Assembly (NCBI RefSeq): GCF_000760295.1 | Contig: NZ_JNBA01000036.1 | Span: 124,001-188,000, forward strand | Source of the DNA: Prochlorococcus sp. MIT 0701 | GTDB taxonomy: Bacteria > Cyanobacteriota > Cyanobacteriia > PCC-6307 > Cyanobiaceae | Direction of reading: 5' to 3' | Length of the DNA stretch: 64,000 nt | In this document: positions 37,159-47,433 of the stretch, piece by piece | How the letters are laid out: the number at the start of each line of letters is the position of its first letter | How positions within the stretch are numbered: position 1 is the stretch's first letter | Program-made: the position numbers and the translations under genes | The notes under the pieces: model-generated | Database searches by the model: none | The model's input: only the letters and a program-made list of their open reading frames with translations | Told to the model about the DNA's origin: nothing

Positions 37159-37533
37159 ATGAGTCAACAACCTTATTACGAAACCATGTACATCCTCCGG
37201 CCGGACATCCCGGAAGAGGAAGTAGAAACCCATGTCACCAAGTACCGCGAGTTGGTGACTGAAGCTGGGGCAGAGGTCCTCGACAATCAAATGCGTGGCA
37301 AGCGACGCCTGGCCTATCCAATCTCAAATCACAAGGAAGGCATCTATGTGCAGCTAAGCCACAACGGCAATGGACAACAAGTGGCCGTGCTGGAAAAAGC
37401 CATGCGCATCAGTGAAGACGTGATTCGCTACCTAACTGTGAAGCAGGAAGGTCCTCTACCCGCTCCCAGAATCGTCCCCGGGAGTGAGCCTGAGCCAGTA
37501 CAAGAGCAGGAAGCCGCAGCCGTAGAAGCCTGA
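37159..37533 (+). CDS. rpsF: 30S ribosomal protein S6
   Basis: 124 residues. It opens [30 protein letters not shown], contains [22 protein letters not shown] and [14 protein letters not shown], the S6 fold that pairs with S18 on the 30S platform. An acidic, Ala/Glu-rich tail ([15 protein letters not shown]) extends beyond the core, as in other cyanobacterial S6. It has no rpsR neighbour here. A small hairpin precedes it. Confidence 0.97.
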   Translation: MSQQPYYETMYILRPDIPEEEVETHVTKYRELVTEAGAEVLDNQMRGKRRLAYPISNHKEGIYVQLSHNGNGQQVAVLEKAMRISEDVIRYLTVKQEGPLPAPRIVPGSEPEPVQEQEAAAVEA

Positions 37534-37577
37534 TCAACACCATTGTTGAAAAAGCTGCTTGGCGTTAGCTTTCTGCC

Positions 37578-38030
37578 ATGCGCGCTGCCCATCAGGACCA
37601 TCAGACCCCTCTTCCAATTTGGAAGAAACAGGAAACACAACAAGAAAATAAAAAAATAACCAGACGTGATGCCATCCAACAATGGAGGCAATCAACAGCC
37701 AAGTTGCTGCTAACCAAGGCTGAGATCAGATCTAACTGCAAAGAAAATCCTTATGACCAACAAGATCTACTTAAAAGTCAAATCCAAGACCTTAAGGATC
37801 AAGTCCAGGAATACGAAGCACTACTAAAAGAACTCCCTGATATTTTCGAACGAAAATTTCAACAACGACTAATCCCCCTACTAGAGCGCTATCGCCTACT
37901 AACACATACTCAAAACACTGCTATTCAAACTGAGTCAATCATGCTGGAGGAGCCTCACCCATTAAGAGTGCCTTCCCTGCTTCGCACAAGATGGCTTGGA
38001 GGCAGAGGACAATCTCCACAAGCAGACTAA
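37578..38030 (+). CDS. Hypothetical protein with a coiled coil
   Basis: 150 residues, soluble, very rich in Gln, Lys and Leu. QDLLKSQIQDLKDQVQEYEALLKELPDIFERKF in the middle is a likely coiled coil, followed by QQRLIPLLERYRLLT. The N-terminus is polar and low in complexity (KKQETQQENKKITRRDAIQQWRQ). I do not recognise it. It lies 44 bases after rpsF and converges on argG after 15 bases. A codon pattern similar to its neighbours supports a real gene. Confidence 0.65.
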   Translation: MRAAHQDHQTPLPIWKKQETQQENKKITRRDAIQQWRQSTAKLLLTKAEIRSNCKENPYDQQDLLKSQIQDLKDQVQEYEALLKELPDIFERKFQQRLIPLLERYRLLTHTQNTAIQTESIMLEEPHPLRVPSLLRTRWLGGRGQSPQAD

Positions 38031-38045
38031 TCAAAAGATCACAAC

Positions 38046-39251
38046 TTAGCCTCGCCGAGCTGCTGCCCAAAGGCGACTTGGAAGTCCCCAGATGTAGATA
38101 AATCCTTCAGCAGCCCTGTGGTCAAAGTTGTCCTCGCTGCCATAGGTAGCCATCTCAGATATATACAAGCTGTTGGTGTCAGAGCTCCGGCCAATCACCA
38201 TGGCATTGCCTTTATGAAGACGAATCCGCACCAAGCCATTCACATAAATCTGAGTGCGATCCATGAATCCATCCAGAGCATCCTTCAAAGGCGAAAACCA
38301 AAGACCCTGATAGACCAGATCAGCCCATTGCATCTCCAATTGACGCTTCATGCGCAACACATCCGCAGCAAGTGTCAAACTCTCCAATTCCTGATGAGCA
38401 CGAATCAATAAAAGTAACCCTGGAGTTTCATAAATCTCCCGACTCTTGATACCAACCACCCGATTCTCAATGATGTCAAGGCGACCGAAACCATGCCGTC
38501 CAGCAAGACGATTCGCCTCCTTGATCAAACCCACCGAATCAAGTCGCACCCCATCAATAGCCACGGGATTACCAGCTTCAAAACTGATCTCCATGTCCTG
38601 AGCCTGAGAGGGTGCAGCGTCAATCGAGGAGGTCATGGCAAAGACCTCCTCGGGCGGAGCCACCATCGGATCTTCAAGAGGACCCGCTTCAATACTCCGA
38701 CCCAACAGATTCAGATCAATCGAATAAGGCGATTTCTTACTCACGGGGGCAGGAATCCCACAGCGTTCGCCATAGGCGATCGCCTCCTCTCTGCTCATGC
38801 TCCATTCCCGAGCGGGAGTTAGCACCTTGAGATCAGGTGCTAGTGCTGCAATGGCCAAATCAAAACGCACCTGATCGTTGCCTTTACCGGTACAGCCATG
38901 AGCCACCGCATCGGCCCCCACCTCCCTGGCAACCTCTACCAACCGACGAGCAATCAGGGGGCGCGCCAAAGCCGTAGACAGTGGATAACGGCCTTCGTAA
39001 AGAGCATTGGCACGAATCGCCGGCAAAGCAAACTCTTCAACAAAAGGCTCAATCAAATCTCCCACCAGAGACTGACTAGCACCAGCATCAAGAGCCTTAA
39101 GGCGGATGGGGTCAAGCTCATCGCCCTGACCTAAATCGGCAGCGAAGGTGATCACCTCGTCTACCCCCCATTCATGCTTGAGGTATGGGATGCAAACGCT
39201 GGTGTCAACACCACCGGAATAAGCAAGCACCACCTTCTTCGCACGCCCCAT
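38046..39251 (-). CDS. argG: Argininosuccinate synthase
   Basis: 401 residues. Joins citrulline and aspartate with ATP. It begins [29 protein letters not shown] with the N-type ATP pyrophosphatase loop, then [17 protein letters not shown] and [26 protein letters not shown] end. The ATG at 39251 overlaps the stop of the upstream small membrane gene (TGATG); the frame's TTG one codon earlier is less likely. It draws on nitrogen delivered by the urea and nitrite systems. Confidence 0.97.
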   Translation of the reverse strand: MGRAKKVVLAYSGGVDTSVCIPYLKHEWGVDEVITFAADLGQGDELDPIRLKALDAGASQSLVGDLIEPFVEEFALPAIRANALYEGRYPLSTALARPLIARRLVEVAREVGADAVAHGCTGKGNDQVRFDLAIAALAPDLKVLTPAREWSMSREEAIAYGERCGIPAPVSKKSPYSIDLNLLGRSIEAGPLEDPMVAPPEEVFAMTSSIDAAPSQAQDMEISFEAGNPVAIDGVRLDSVGLIKEANRLAGRHGFGRLDIIENRVVGIKSREIYETPGLLLLIRAHQELESLTLAADVLRMKRQLEMQWADLVYQGLWFSPLKDALDGFMDRTQIYVNGLVRIRLHKGNAMVIGRSSDTNSLYISEMATYGSEDNFDHRAAEGFIYIWGLPSRLWAAARRG

Positions 39252-39526
39252 CAACTGGACTCCGAATCACAATTCAAAGATTCTCCCTTCCCGTTGACCA
39301 AAGACCCGGAATCAGCCGTAAGAAATCCCACCCGCATGACCCAAATACCGAGGCCAACCGCAGGAGCAAAGAGCAAAAACGCCACCAGGAGGGGCCGAAT
39401 CAAAAAAGGCTCAGGATGTAACAGACCCCAAAACCGCAAGCCAAGGCTGAGTAGTAGCGCTAAGCCCCAGGCAAGAGCCATCAAAATCAGCTTGGAAGAA
39501 AAAAACACCTGAGTAAAGGAAGTCAA
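39251..39526 (-). CDS. Small hypothetical membrane protein
   Basis: 91 residues with two strong hydrophobic segments ([22 protein letters not shown] and [19 protein letters not shown]) and a polar Ser/Glu-rich tail. No family recognised. Its stop overlaps the argG start by one base, which implies co-translation, though no functional link to arginine synthesis is evident. It diverges from the DUF3134-like gene with only a few bases between starts. Confidence 0.65.
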   Translation of the reverse strand: MTSFTQVFFSSKLILMALAWGLALLLSLGLRFWGLLHPEPFLIRPLLVAFLLFAPAVGLGIWVMRVGFLTADSGSLVNGKGESLNCDSESS

Positions 39527-39532
39527 TGAACT

Positions 39533-39838
39533 ATGTTGTCGGATTGGTCTGTCTCTTCACAAATGAGCGCCCTCAATAAGATTGACCTGAGCGCACTCGA
39601 CGGCATCAATCCTGCTCTTACGCGCTATAGAAGAACAGAACCTGCCCCAGTTTTGCCACTACGCGAAGAGCCAGATCTGTTGAGTTGGCTCGAAGCAAGT
39701 GGAAGGCTAGTCGCCGATGAAGAATCCACCTCACCAGAGGTCAGCACAGTAGAGGAAGAGGAGCTTTCGGCCTTGATGGGAGAAAAAGAAGATTACAAAG
39801 CCGACGACGAGCAAACAGAAGAAAACTGGGAAGAATAG
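39533..39838 (+). CDS. DUF3134-like small acidic protein
   Basis: 101 residues. The recognisable core is [35 protein letters not shown], typical of the cyanobacterial DUF3134 family, followed by a highly acidic tail ([21 protein letters not shown]). Function unknown. The ATG at 39563 ([19 protein letters not shown]) is a likely alternative start and would leave room for a promoter between the divergent genes. Confidence 0.75.
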   Translation: MLSDWSVSSQMSALNKIDLSALDGINPALTRYRRTEPAPVLPLREEPDLLSWLEASGRLVADEESTSPEVSTVEEEELSALMGEKEDYKADDEQTEENWEE

Positions 39839-39899
39839 CCATTTTCTCAAACCGAAGAAGCCTGCTCACTTCATTACGCACCGCCAATCAAGCCCTGAC

Positions 39900-41021
39900 G
39901 TGAGCAATTCTCCGAAGCCCTTGGCTGATACGGATACCCAAAGGTGGTGGACTAAAGGGGCAACGTCCGCAAGCTTGCTGGGGATCGTTATCTTTGCTGC
40001 AAGCTTCACATCGGACCGCTTAATAGCCAACAGTCTGCTCAGCTTGCCGTTGATGCTTTCAACACTGATTTCAGTGCTGATCGCAAGCTGGGGCATCCCA
40101 AAGTTAAGGGCCCTAAAAATGGGGCAAGTGATTCGAGAAGACGGACCACAGACTCATCAGCGCAAATCTGGCACACCAACCATGGGTGGGCTGCTAGTCG
40201 TGCCAGTGGGGCTCATCATCGGGAGTTTCGTCAGTGTGAATGGCGAAAGCAGTGAGCAGCTGCTAGCTCTGGCAGGCATCACCCTGGCTTACATGGTGAT
40301 CGGTGGCTTCGACGACTGGCGCAGTCTCACGCGCGGAACCAACACTGGTCTTACCCCTCGGGGAAAACTTCTACTTCAAGCCGCAGCCGGTCTGATCTTT
40401 CTCGCTTGGGCGGGCTGGCAACACTGGATCGACTCCAGCATCGCCCTGCCCCTTGGCATGTCCATCGAGATGGGATTAATGATCTGGCCACTAGCACTGT
40501 TTGTGTTCCTAGCGGAAAGCAACGCCACCAATCTCACCGACGGACTCGATGGGCTAGCCAGTGGCTGCGGGGCGCTTGTCTTCACTGGACTAGCCGTACA
40601 ACTGATGCTCAGAGGCAATGATGGCAATCCTGTAATGGCTGGCTTCTGCATGGCAATGGCAGGCGCCTGGCTCGGTTTCCTGATGCACAACCGCAACCCA
40701 GCCCAAGTGTTCATGGGCGACACAGGCTCACTAGCAATGGGGGCCGCCTTGAGTGGAGTCGCAATCCTCTCCAACAGCCTCTGGCCGCTATTGATCATGG
40801 GTGGTGTGTTCTTGGCTGAATCCCTTTCTGTGATTATTCAGGTATGGGTGTTCAAAGCCACCAAAGGACCTGACGGAGTTGGACGACGCGTGTTCCGCAT
40901 GGCCCCGCTTCACCACCACTATGAAATCGGAGGTGCCGACGAGCAAATGGTGGTACGAAGATTTTGGTTGATCACTGGAGGCTTAGTGCTGCTGGGTCTG
41001 CTATTACGCCCCACTACATAA
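39900..41021 (+). CDS. mraY: Phospho-N-acetylmuramoyl-pentapeptide transferase MraY
   Basis: 373 residues from GTG, about ten transmembrane segments. It makes lipid I of peptidoglycan synthesis. Signatures: [22 protein letters not shown] near the N-terminus, [10 protein letters not shown] (first Asp pair), [19 protein letters not shown] and [20 protein letters not shown], then the His-rich [12 protein letters not shown] loop. All catalytic Asp and His residues are present. It stands alone rather than in a dcw cluster. Confidence 0.97.
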   Translation: MSNSPKPLADTDTQRWWTKGATSASLLGIVIFAASFTSDRLIANSLLSLPLMLSTLISVLIASWGIPKLRALKMGQVIREDGPQTHQRKSGTPTMGGLLVVPVGLIIGSFVSVNGESSEQLLALAGITLAYMVIGGFDDWRSLTRGTNTGLTPRGKLLLQAAAGLIFLAWAGWQHWIDSSIALPLGMSIEMGLMIWPLALFVFLAESNATNLTDGLDGLASGCGALVFTGLAVQLMLRGNDGNPVMAGFCMAMAGAWLGFLMHNRNPAQVFMGDTGSLAMGAALSGVAILSNSLWPLLIMGGVFLAESLSVIIQVWVFKATKGPDGVGRRVFRMAPLHHHYEIGGADEQMVVRRFWLITGGLVLLGLLLRPTT

Positions 41022-41117
41022 GTGCTGCCATGAGTTACTTCTATAAGAAATAAAGATGCACTTTTAAACTCACTTCTTGCCAGCAACTCGTATCAGTTCC
41101 AGAATATCAATACCGAA

Positions 41118-41744
41118 ATGAAGGTCATGAAACTACAGGGCTGGAGTATCACTGCTTGGGTCGCTGGCATTATCCTTCTGATGCTTGCCATCTTTTTCGT
41201 TTTGAGCGGATGGAGTGCCGAAACGATCACGGCAGGCATTGATTACACCGGTAGAAGCTCTCTATTTCTCTTCTCCATTGCCTTTACCGCTTCGAGTGTC
41301 TATTCCCTCTGGAAAACACCTTTAACGACCTGGACTCTTCACAACAGACGCTACATCGGACTGAGCTTTGCAGCCTCACACTTCATTCACCTCATCCTGA
41401 TTGTGTTGATCTCTTTAAACTTCCCAGAGCCTTTTCTCGAAGATCAGCCGATGGGAAAGTGGATTTTCGGTGGCATTGGTTATGTGTTTATTTTCCTGAT
41501 GGCCTTGACTTCCACTGATCGAGCCCAGCAATGGATGGGTATGAAAAATTGGAAGAGACTTCATTTGATTGGCAGCCACTGGCTTTGGACCGTCTTTCTG
41601 CTCACCTACGTTGGACACACGCGTGAGGATCCAAAGTTCTACATCCCTTTCCTTGTTTACACATTGGCCTTGCTTCCTTTGAGGCTTATCAAGCACACAC
41701 CCCCGAAGGCAGCACCTCACGGAGCAGCATCCTTAACTCACTAA
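41118..41744 (+). CDS. Ferric reductase-like (YedZ/MsrQ-type) heme membrane protein
   Basis: 208 residues with about six transmembrane segments. Candidate heme His ligands appear in SFAASHFIHLILI and in RLHLIGSHWLWTVFLLTYVGH, arranged as in the ferric reductase-like transmembrane domain (MsrQ, YedZ). TSTDRAQQWMGMKNWKRLH matches the loop that precedes the second pair of His. It has no flavin domain, so it probably passes electrons through heme only. Partner and substrate are unknown. The ATG two codons further on (41124-41129 region) is an alternative start. Confidence 0.7.
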   Translation: MKVMKLQGWSITAWVAGIILLMLAIFFVLSGWSAETITAGIDYTGRSSLFLFSIAFTASSVYSLWKTPLTTWTLHNRRYIGLSFAASHFIHLILIVLISLNFPEPFLEDQPMGKWIFGGIGYVFIFLMALTSTDRAQQWMGMKNWKRLHLIGSHWLWTVFLLTYVGHTREDPKFYIPFLVYTLALLPLRLIKHTPPKAAPHGAASLTH

Positions 41745-42013
41745 AATCCAAGTCTTATCAAGCAAAGTGCGCGTTTTGCTGGCGCAAACAAAGCCAATGG
41801 GGCCAAAAGCCAGCGATTCTCAATTATGCCGTACTTATTGAGAACAGCCTCTCTCAGTCTGTACGGTTTCTCCGCAGATAATGGTTGCCCTGCTAACACA
41901 GCAAAACTGCCAACGAGAAAAATCCATACCAACCCAATACCAAATGTGGTCTACCGAACCTCAAAGCTTCAAACACCCAGTCGTCATCACCATCAATCTG
42001 GTGTATTAAGAAA

Positions 42014-42262
42014 ATGAGTTACTTCACCTGGAAAGAGGCTGGTCTCACAAGCGACTGCGCAAGCCTTGAAGCCATGGCTTCCCGTTTTGAAGAGGCTGCA
42101 AGTTTGATGCGCCGCATGGCCCGAGAAGGCTTTCGGCTGGAACAGAACATGCAAAAACAACGCATCACTCATCCTGATCCCGGTGTATTCGAAGCCTGGG
42201 GGTTCATCAGCGAAGAACCAGCCTTTCGACAGCTCACGCTGATCCCTGATCTCAAAGTGTAA
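42014..42262 (+). CDS. Small hypothetical protein
   Basis: 82 residues, soluble. MSYFTWKEAGLTSDCASLEAMASRFEEAASLMRRMAREGF is mostly helical, followed by QKQRITHPDPGVFEAWGFISEEPAFRQLTL. I do not recognise a characterised family, but the composition is that of a real gene and the sequence resembles small proteins conserved in marine picocyanobacteria. It precedes purT by 77 bases; co-transcription is possible. Confidence 0.65.
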   Translation: MSYFTWKEAGLTSDCASLEAMASRFEEAASLMRRMAREGFRLEQNMQKQRITHPDPGVFEAWGFISEEPAFRQLTLIPDLKV

Positions 42263-42339
42263 AGGCATCTCAAATACCGCTTTTAAGGCAATTCCCCTAA
42301 CCAGCCGAGCGCGAAGATCAACTCATCATCAACACCTTC

Positions 42340-43524
42340 ATGATGACTGTCTTACCAAAAACCTTGCTGTTACTTGGCAGCGGAGAACTCGGCAAAGAAA
42401 TAACAATCGCCGCTCAACGGTTGGGCTGCCATGTCATCGCCTGTGATCGATACGCCGGGGCCCCGGCCATGCAAGTAGCAGACCAAGCAGAGGTTCTGGA
42501 CATGAACAATTCAGAAGCCCTCACAGCCGTCATCAGGCATCACCAACCGGATGTAGTGATTCCAGAGATCGAAGCATTGGCAGTCAATGCACTGGCAGAG
42601 CTTGAAAACGAAGGAATCACAGTGATCCCTACGGCCCGAGCCACAGCCGTAACAATGAATCGCGATCGAATCAGAGATCTCGCCAGCGAAGAATTAGCTC
42701 TACGTACCCCAAGATTTGCTTATGCCGGCAGTGCCGAAGAACTCAAGCATGCAGCTGAACCCCTCGGCTGGCCAGTGGTGGTCAAACCAGTCATGAGCTC
42801 CTCCGGCAAAGGCCAAAGTGTGGTTAGCAATCCTGAAGGACTTCGGCAAGCCTGGCAAGCCGCTATGGAAGGGTCCCGGGGTAACTCACCGCGAGTCATC
42901 GTGGAAGAATTCCTTCACTTTGATCTAGAAATTACCTTGCTCACAATTCGCCAAGAGGATGGCTCCACCCTCTTCTGCGAACCAATCGGGCATGAACAAA
43001 TCGGAGGAGATTATCAATGCAGCTGGCAACCAGCAGAACTCTCTACTGAACAACTCAAGCAAGCCCAATCAATGGCTCTGACTATTACCGAAAATCTTGG
43101 TGGTGTGGGATTGTTCGGGGTGGAGTTCTTTCTATGTGGCAATGAAGTGATTTTCTCTGAACTATCACCAAGGCCTCATGACACCGGACTTGTCACCCTA
43201 ATCAGCCAAAACCTTAGTGAATTCGAACTGCACCTGCGCGCAATCCTGAACTTACCTATTCCTACGATTCAAAACGCAGAGGCAGCAGCAAGCAGAGTGA
43301 TCCTGGCAAAAGACAATCTCTCATCCATTGCCTACAAAGGCGTGGGAAAAGCCCTCTCAGAAATTGACACCCAGATCTTGCTGTTCGGCAAACCCAATGC
43401 TCGACCAAGACGTCGCATGGGGGTTGCTTTAGCCAAAGGCAAGTCTCTGGAGGCAGTTCGCTCTAAAGCTGATCGAGCCGCCGCATCCATCCAGGTAATA
43501 CAGGGAAAGGAGGATGTCAGTTAA
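42340..43524 (+). CDS. purT: Formate-dependent phosphoribosylglycinamide formyltransferase PurT
   Basis: 394 residues, ATP-grasp enzyme that formylates GAR from free formate. LLLLGSGELGKEITIAAQRLGCHVIACDRYAGAPAMQVAD is the PurT/PurK N-terminal domain; the ATP-grasp part shows PVVVKPVMSSSGKGQSVV, FLHFDLEITLLTIRQ, EPIGHEQIGGDYQCSWQP and LSPRPHDTGLVTL. PurU (29.8 kb) could supply the formate. Its TAA overlaps the stop of the convergent sucrose-phosphate synthase: both use TTAA at 43521-43524. Confidence 0.97.
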   Translation: MMTVLPKTLLLLGSGELGKEITIAAQRLGCHVIACDRYAGAPAMQVADQAEVLDMNNSEALTAVIRHHQPDVVIPEIEALAVNALAELENEGITVIPTARATAVTMNRDRIRDLASEELALRTPRFAYAGSAEELKHAAEPLGWPVVVKPVMSSSGKGQSVVSNPEGLRQAWQAAMEGSRGNSPRVIVEEFLHFDLEITLLTIRQEDGSTLFCEPIGHEQIGGDYQCSWQPAELSTEQLKQAQSMALTITENLGGVGLFGVEFFLCGNEVIFSELSPRPHDTGLVTLISQNLSEFELHLRAILNLPIPTIQNAEAAASRVILAKDNLSSIAYKGVGKALSEIDTQILLFGKPNARPRRRMGVALAKGKSLEAVRSKADRAAASIQVIQGKEDVS

Positions 43525-45653
43525 GACTTTAAGAAAAACCGATAGTGATTTAAGCCATCTAAAAGTCCAAACAAATGCGGGCTGGAAGCAAAAAATACTC
43601 GTTGCTGATGTCGCAAACCCTCCAGACAAGGATCATGCTCTGCAAGGACCACTGAAGCAGTCAATCCCCTCACCAATTCAGCATCGCCTTGTTGACTAGC
43701 GACAACCAAAATCTGCTCAAGAGGCAGCCCCCAACGAAGAGCGAGATAGCGAATGGCTTCGCTACGGGAGGCCCGCAAAGGCACCACATCCAAAAACCAA
43801 TGACAACGCAAATGAGGACGTGCCGCCTGGCCCCTTTGCCTTAAACGCTGACGTACGAGTGGCAAAATCGCCTCGCCATGCTCTTTCAATAGATAACTCA
43901 CCTTGTGAGGACCCTGCTCCTGATCGTCCTGAAGGGTCAAATGGTCCTTGAGATCAGCGAGAGCAGACACCACTGCCTGTCGCTGCCAATCAATGTCGAT
44001 ATGGGCCTGCCAAAAGCGATCCGCCTGATCCTCCAATCCGTAATGGATTTCAGTCCCCGCGCGACTAATCCAAACCCGGGGTGAAGGAAGATGCAGCTCT
44101 GCATAACGCTTCTTTGCAGCCTGCACAGAACGACCCGTCAATACTCCCAGACCATGGGCATCGCCAGAGCCAATGGATTCCAATCCCTGCCGCAGCGAAG
44201 CTAAACCCTCTGCATCGGGTTCTTCGAGAGAACTATCAAGATCAAGCAACAACAAACTCTCCCCCAGTGGACTGTCCAGACACTCTTTATCGATGGCCCA
44301 GATTCGTGGCTTAGACAATTCAAGTCGTTGCTTCATCAATGCCAAGTAATGGCAAACATGAGCATCCCAACTGAAATGCCGACTGACCGCCTCAATCCCG
44401 TTATCACTCCAAAGACGCCACTGATCTGCGTCTGAACCAGCCTGCTCCATTACATCCTGAAGTGCCTCCAGATCAGTAACGTCAACCAACAAGCCGTTTT
44501 CACAACGAGCAAGGATGTCGCGTGGACCACCGTCATCAGTCGCCACCATCGGCAAACCACAGGCCGCTGCCTCGAGCAAAGTGAGCCCAAAAGGCTCAGT
44601 CAGCGCTGGATTCACAAACAAACCGCGATGCAAGGCTGCCCATCGGTAAATCGCTGGGATCTGATCACGACGGTGCTGTTTGGGATAAGCCACCCGGCCA
44701 TATAGGTCGTAACGATCCACCAGATCAAAAACCTGCTGGAACACCTCCCGCTGTTGCTTCTCCAACTGACGAGGATCATCCCGACAGCCGAGCACAAGCA
44801 CAAGATTATGCCGTTGACGCAACACAGGAGAGCGGCCGTAAGCCTCCACCAAAAAAGGAATATTCTTACGTCGCACAGCTCTGGAAATGGCCAAAAGAGG
44901 AGGTAAAGAAGGTTTCCTCAAAAAAGGCGCGAGCAAGCCATCAACAACATCCGTTTCACCAGAAGATTGAACTGGATGGAAGCGAATGGAATCAACGCCG
45001 GGAGGCACCACCTCCGCTTGCTCCGGAACAAAACGCCCATAGCGAGCGTATTGATGATCAATTTCCTGGCGAGTACTCGTAATCACCAAACTGCAATGAG
45101 CAAGAGTCAACTCTTCAGCATCAATGCGTTGACCAATGGCATAGGTTTGCTCGATCTGTTCATGGTCTCCACCAACTCCCAACAGTCGCCGCAACTTTTC
45201 CCTCCCCAAGGAATGACCTGTAAACACCAAAGGAACACCTAGCCTGCGACTCACAAGGGCTCCCACATAGCCTGCATCGGCGTAATGGGCATGAATCCAG
45301 TCAGGAAGATGTTCTTGCTGCTGAAGATGGTGAACGATCTGATCCGCTAAATCATCCAAATAGGGCCAAAACAACTCCTTGCGCAAATATCGTCTTGGTC
45401 CAAAAGGCAGCCTGATGATCTTCGCCCCAGGAGCAATATCCTCAATGGGATTGGCATAGTCAGTAGAAACCCGACGATCATGAATTAAGCGGGTAACCAC
45501 CTCCACCTGCTCAATTTCCGAACGCGCAGCCAGGCCCCTGACAAGCTCGAGCACATAAAGAGCCTGGCCTCCTGTATCAGCATCGCGACCCAATTCCAAG
45601 TCGTGAGATCGAAACAGTCCATGAAGATGCAGATGAAGCAATCGCAAACCCAT
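43521..45653 (-). CDS. spsA: Sucrose-phosphate synthase with C-terminal phosphatase-like domain
   Basis: 710 residues. The N-terminal GT-B glycosyltransferase has HGLFRSHDLELGRDADTGGQALYVLELVRGLA, WIHAHYADAGYVG and LTEPFGLTLLEAAACGLPMVATDDGGP. From about residue 460 a HAD domain follows: LLLDLDSSLEE, GVLTGRS, and LVVASQQGDAELVRGL. The segment SRSEAIRYLALRWGLPLEQ recalls plant SPS. Motif I has Ser where T is usual, and motif IV lacks the first Asp of GDSGND, so phosphatase activity of this domain is doubtful. Sucrose serves as compatible solute in marine picocyanobacteria. A 259-base leader region separates it from the next gene. Confidence 0.95.
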   Translation of the reverse strand: MGLRLLHLHLHGLFRSHDLELGRDADTGGQALYVLELVRGLAARSEIEQVEVVTRLIHDRRVSTDYANPIEDIAPGAKIIRLPFGPRRYLRKELFWPYLDDLADQIVHHLQQQEHLPDWIHAHYADAGYVGALVSRRLGVPLVFTGHSLGREKLRRLLGVGGDHEQIEQTYAIGQRIDAEELTLAHCSLVITSTRQEIDHQYARYGRFVPEQAEVVPPGVDSIRFHPVQSSGETDVVDGLLAPFLRKPSLPPLLAISRAVRRKNIPFLVEAYGRSPVLRQRHNLVLVLGCRDDPRQLEKQQREVFQQVFDLVDRYDLYGRVAYPKQHRRDQIPAIYRWAALHRGLFVNPALTEPFGLTLLEAAACGLPMVATDDGGPRDILARCENGLLVDVTDLEALQDVMEQAGSDADQWRLWSDNGIEAVSRHFSWDAHVCHYLALMKQRLELSKPRIWAIDKECLDSPLGESLLLLDLDSSLEEPDAEGLASLRQGLESIGSGDAHGLGVLTGRSVQAAKKRYAELHLPSPRVWISRAGTEIHYGLEDQADRFWQAHIDIDWQRQAVVSALADLKDHLTLQDDQEQGPHKVSYLLKEHGEAILPLVRQRLRQRGQAARPHLRCHWFLDVVPLRASRSEAIRYLALRWGLPLEQILVVASQQGDAELVRGLTASVVLAEHDPCLEGLRHQQRVFFASSPHLFGLLDGLNHYRFFLKS

Positions 45654-45912
45654 CTGATGCCTCCAAGGCGATCAACGAACCAATCCATATGCGGATGGCC
45701 ATCAAGAAATAATCAATGAACTTCCATCCTCATAAGCCTAAAGAAAGGATGAGAACCAAGCCTCCAAGCCCACTAGAAACGACAACAATATATTCCCTCT
45801 ATGTGTTTTCTCTTTTAAACACCACAAATCCTAGGCCGAATCGTTGAGAAGTACAAACCTCAAAGACTGAATAATGATGCCTCTTGCTCGCAACAAGCCT
45901 GGCCAAAAAACC

Positions 45913-47433
45913 TCATCGATACAGATTCAGAGCCGCATCAGTCACATCAACTAAAGGATGCATGGCATCACCCCAACCGCCGCCACTGAAGGTGACAACA
46001 CCAGGATTTGCAAGCTGTTCATTAATCCAAGCAAGAATGAGGGGCGCCAAAGTGGCCGGCCGAAGCTGATTTGCAGGTGCCATCAAGTTGAAGTGACCAC
46101 CATCTTGGGCAAGCACCAAGCGATGGCCAAACTCCAAAGCACCACTATCACGCATGGGCATCAGAGCCTCAGGCACGGGAGGCACGACCCAATCACGAGT
46201 GCCGCTAACCAACAAAACCTTGGCCGTCAAATCTGAAGTTCTACTTGGATCAAATAGAAGACGTAACGGCGGACTCACCGCCACAACTGCCTTGACCCGT
46301 GAGTCTTCAACAGAAGACTCATTGATTTTGGAAAGCCAACTGCACTGCAGTATCCAGCTGATATTGCGCTCAGGGTCATCCTGGTTATGACAACGAGCAG
46401 AGAGCTTCACATCCGTTGAGCGTGCCCCAGCCAATTGAATCGCCGTAGTCGCCCCCCATGAATGACCAACAACAGCGACCTCATCTGTATTGAGGGAAAG
46501 TCTTGACAACAAACCACCTGACTCAACAGCAGAAAGCATCGCAGTCACATCCATCGCACGAAGACGCAACTCTTGAGGTCCCGGCGGAGGTTGATCCCCC
46601 GCCAACATCGCCTTCTGCTGATCAGCATCACTGCCCTGATGCTCCGGGAGCAACACCGTATAACCGTTAGCAGAAAGATATTCAGCCCAACCCTGAAGAT
46701 CTCTCGGAGACTCCCAAAGCCCATGTGAAATGACCACCAAGCGACCATTTGAGCGAGACTTCGGTTGTATCACCACCACCCGTATCGGTTTCGAGCGATG
46801 GGAAGCCTGAAAATCAACTTGCTGACTTAACCACAACCCGGTGAGCGGCATGCGTAATCCAGCTTGAATCTGAACAGAAGCCTCTTTCTCCACAAGCAGA
46901 TTTGCTTCTAGCTGATTACGTTGAAGCCGTGAAACATAGTTGGCCAATTTCGACAAGTTGATGGATGCAGCTTGACCAGGGATTTGTCGCAACAAACCAA
47001 GCACAGTTGGCTGTCCACTCTTGGAAGCACGCGAAAGCGCCTCAAGCAACATCCTTCCACTTGTGTCTTGGGGCAGCCCCTCAACTTGAACCAACTTGGA
47101 TACGGCGATCAGAGCCTGCTCCAAAAGAGGCTGCCCGACAGACTTCTCAACCACCTTCTCGATCTGCGCCGGCAGAGGAGCGTTAAAAACCTGATTGAGA
47201 AGTCGCACAAAAGCACCATCTGTGGCCCGATCCAACTCCACAAAATCGGGATTGGCATCAATTAGATCGCCTGCGCTCTGAGCAGCGCCAAGCTCAAAAT
47301 CAATCTGACTTTCCAACACAGGCAGATCAAACACCAAGCGTTCAAGTGCAGCAGCAGGGCTTGGAACAAGTCCAAGCCCTGCTCCAAAACTGATTGCAAC
47401 CAGCCAAAGACGGGAACGAAAAAACATCATCAA
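45913..47433 (-). CDS. Exported alpha/beta hydrolase with N-terminal DUF1400 domain
   Basis: 506 residues. A signal peptide (LWLVAISFGAGLGLVPSPAAAL) is followed by a DUF1400-type region (about 30-180) and an alpha/beta hydrolase domain similar to platelet-activating-factor acetylhydrolase/dienelactone hydrolase. Nucleophile Ser 325 in VVGHSWGA, Asp 414 in SGTRDWVVP and His 447 in DGGHFNL form a plausible triad; VISHGLWESPRDLQGWAEYL holds the oxyanion region. Likely periplasmic esterase or lipase of unknown substrate. Its start overlaps the uvrA stop by 4 bases. A stand-alone DUF1400 protein lies at 54119. Confidence 0.85.
   Translation of the reverse strand: MMMFFRSRLWLVAISFGAGLGLVPSPAAALERLVFDLPVLESQIDFELGAAQSAGDLIDANPDFVELDRATDGAFVRLLNQVFNAPLPAQIEKVVEKSVGQPLLEQALIAVSKLVQVEGLPQDTSGRMLLEALSRASKSGQPTVLGLLRQIPGQAASINLSKLANYVSRLQRNQLEANLLVEKEASVQIQAGLRMPLTGLWLSQQVDFQASHRSKPIRVVVIQPKSRSNGRLVVISHGLWESPRDLQGWAEYLSANGYTVLLPEHQGSDADQQKAMLAGDQPPPGPQELRLRAMDVTAMLSAVESGGLLSRLSLNTDEVAVVGHSWGATTAIQLAGARSTDVKLSARCHNQDDPERNISWILQCSWLSKINESSVEDSRVKAVVAVSPPLRLLFDPSRTSDLTAKVLLVSGTRDWVVPPVPEALMPMRDSGALEFGHRLVLAQDGGHFNLMAPANQLRPATLAPLILAWINEQLANPGVVTFSGGGWGDAMHPLVDVTDAALNLYR

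Noticed and set aside
41741..41932. Minus-strand frame with a signal-peptide-like start (MVWIFLVGSFAVLAGQPLSA)
   Set aside because: It is short, its end overlaps the ferric reductase-like gene, and the remainder lacks any conserved-looking segment.
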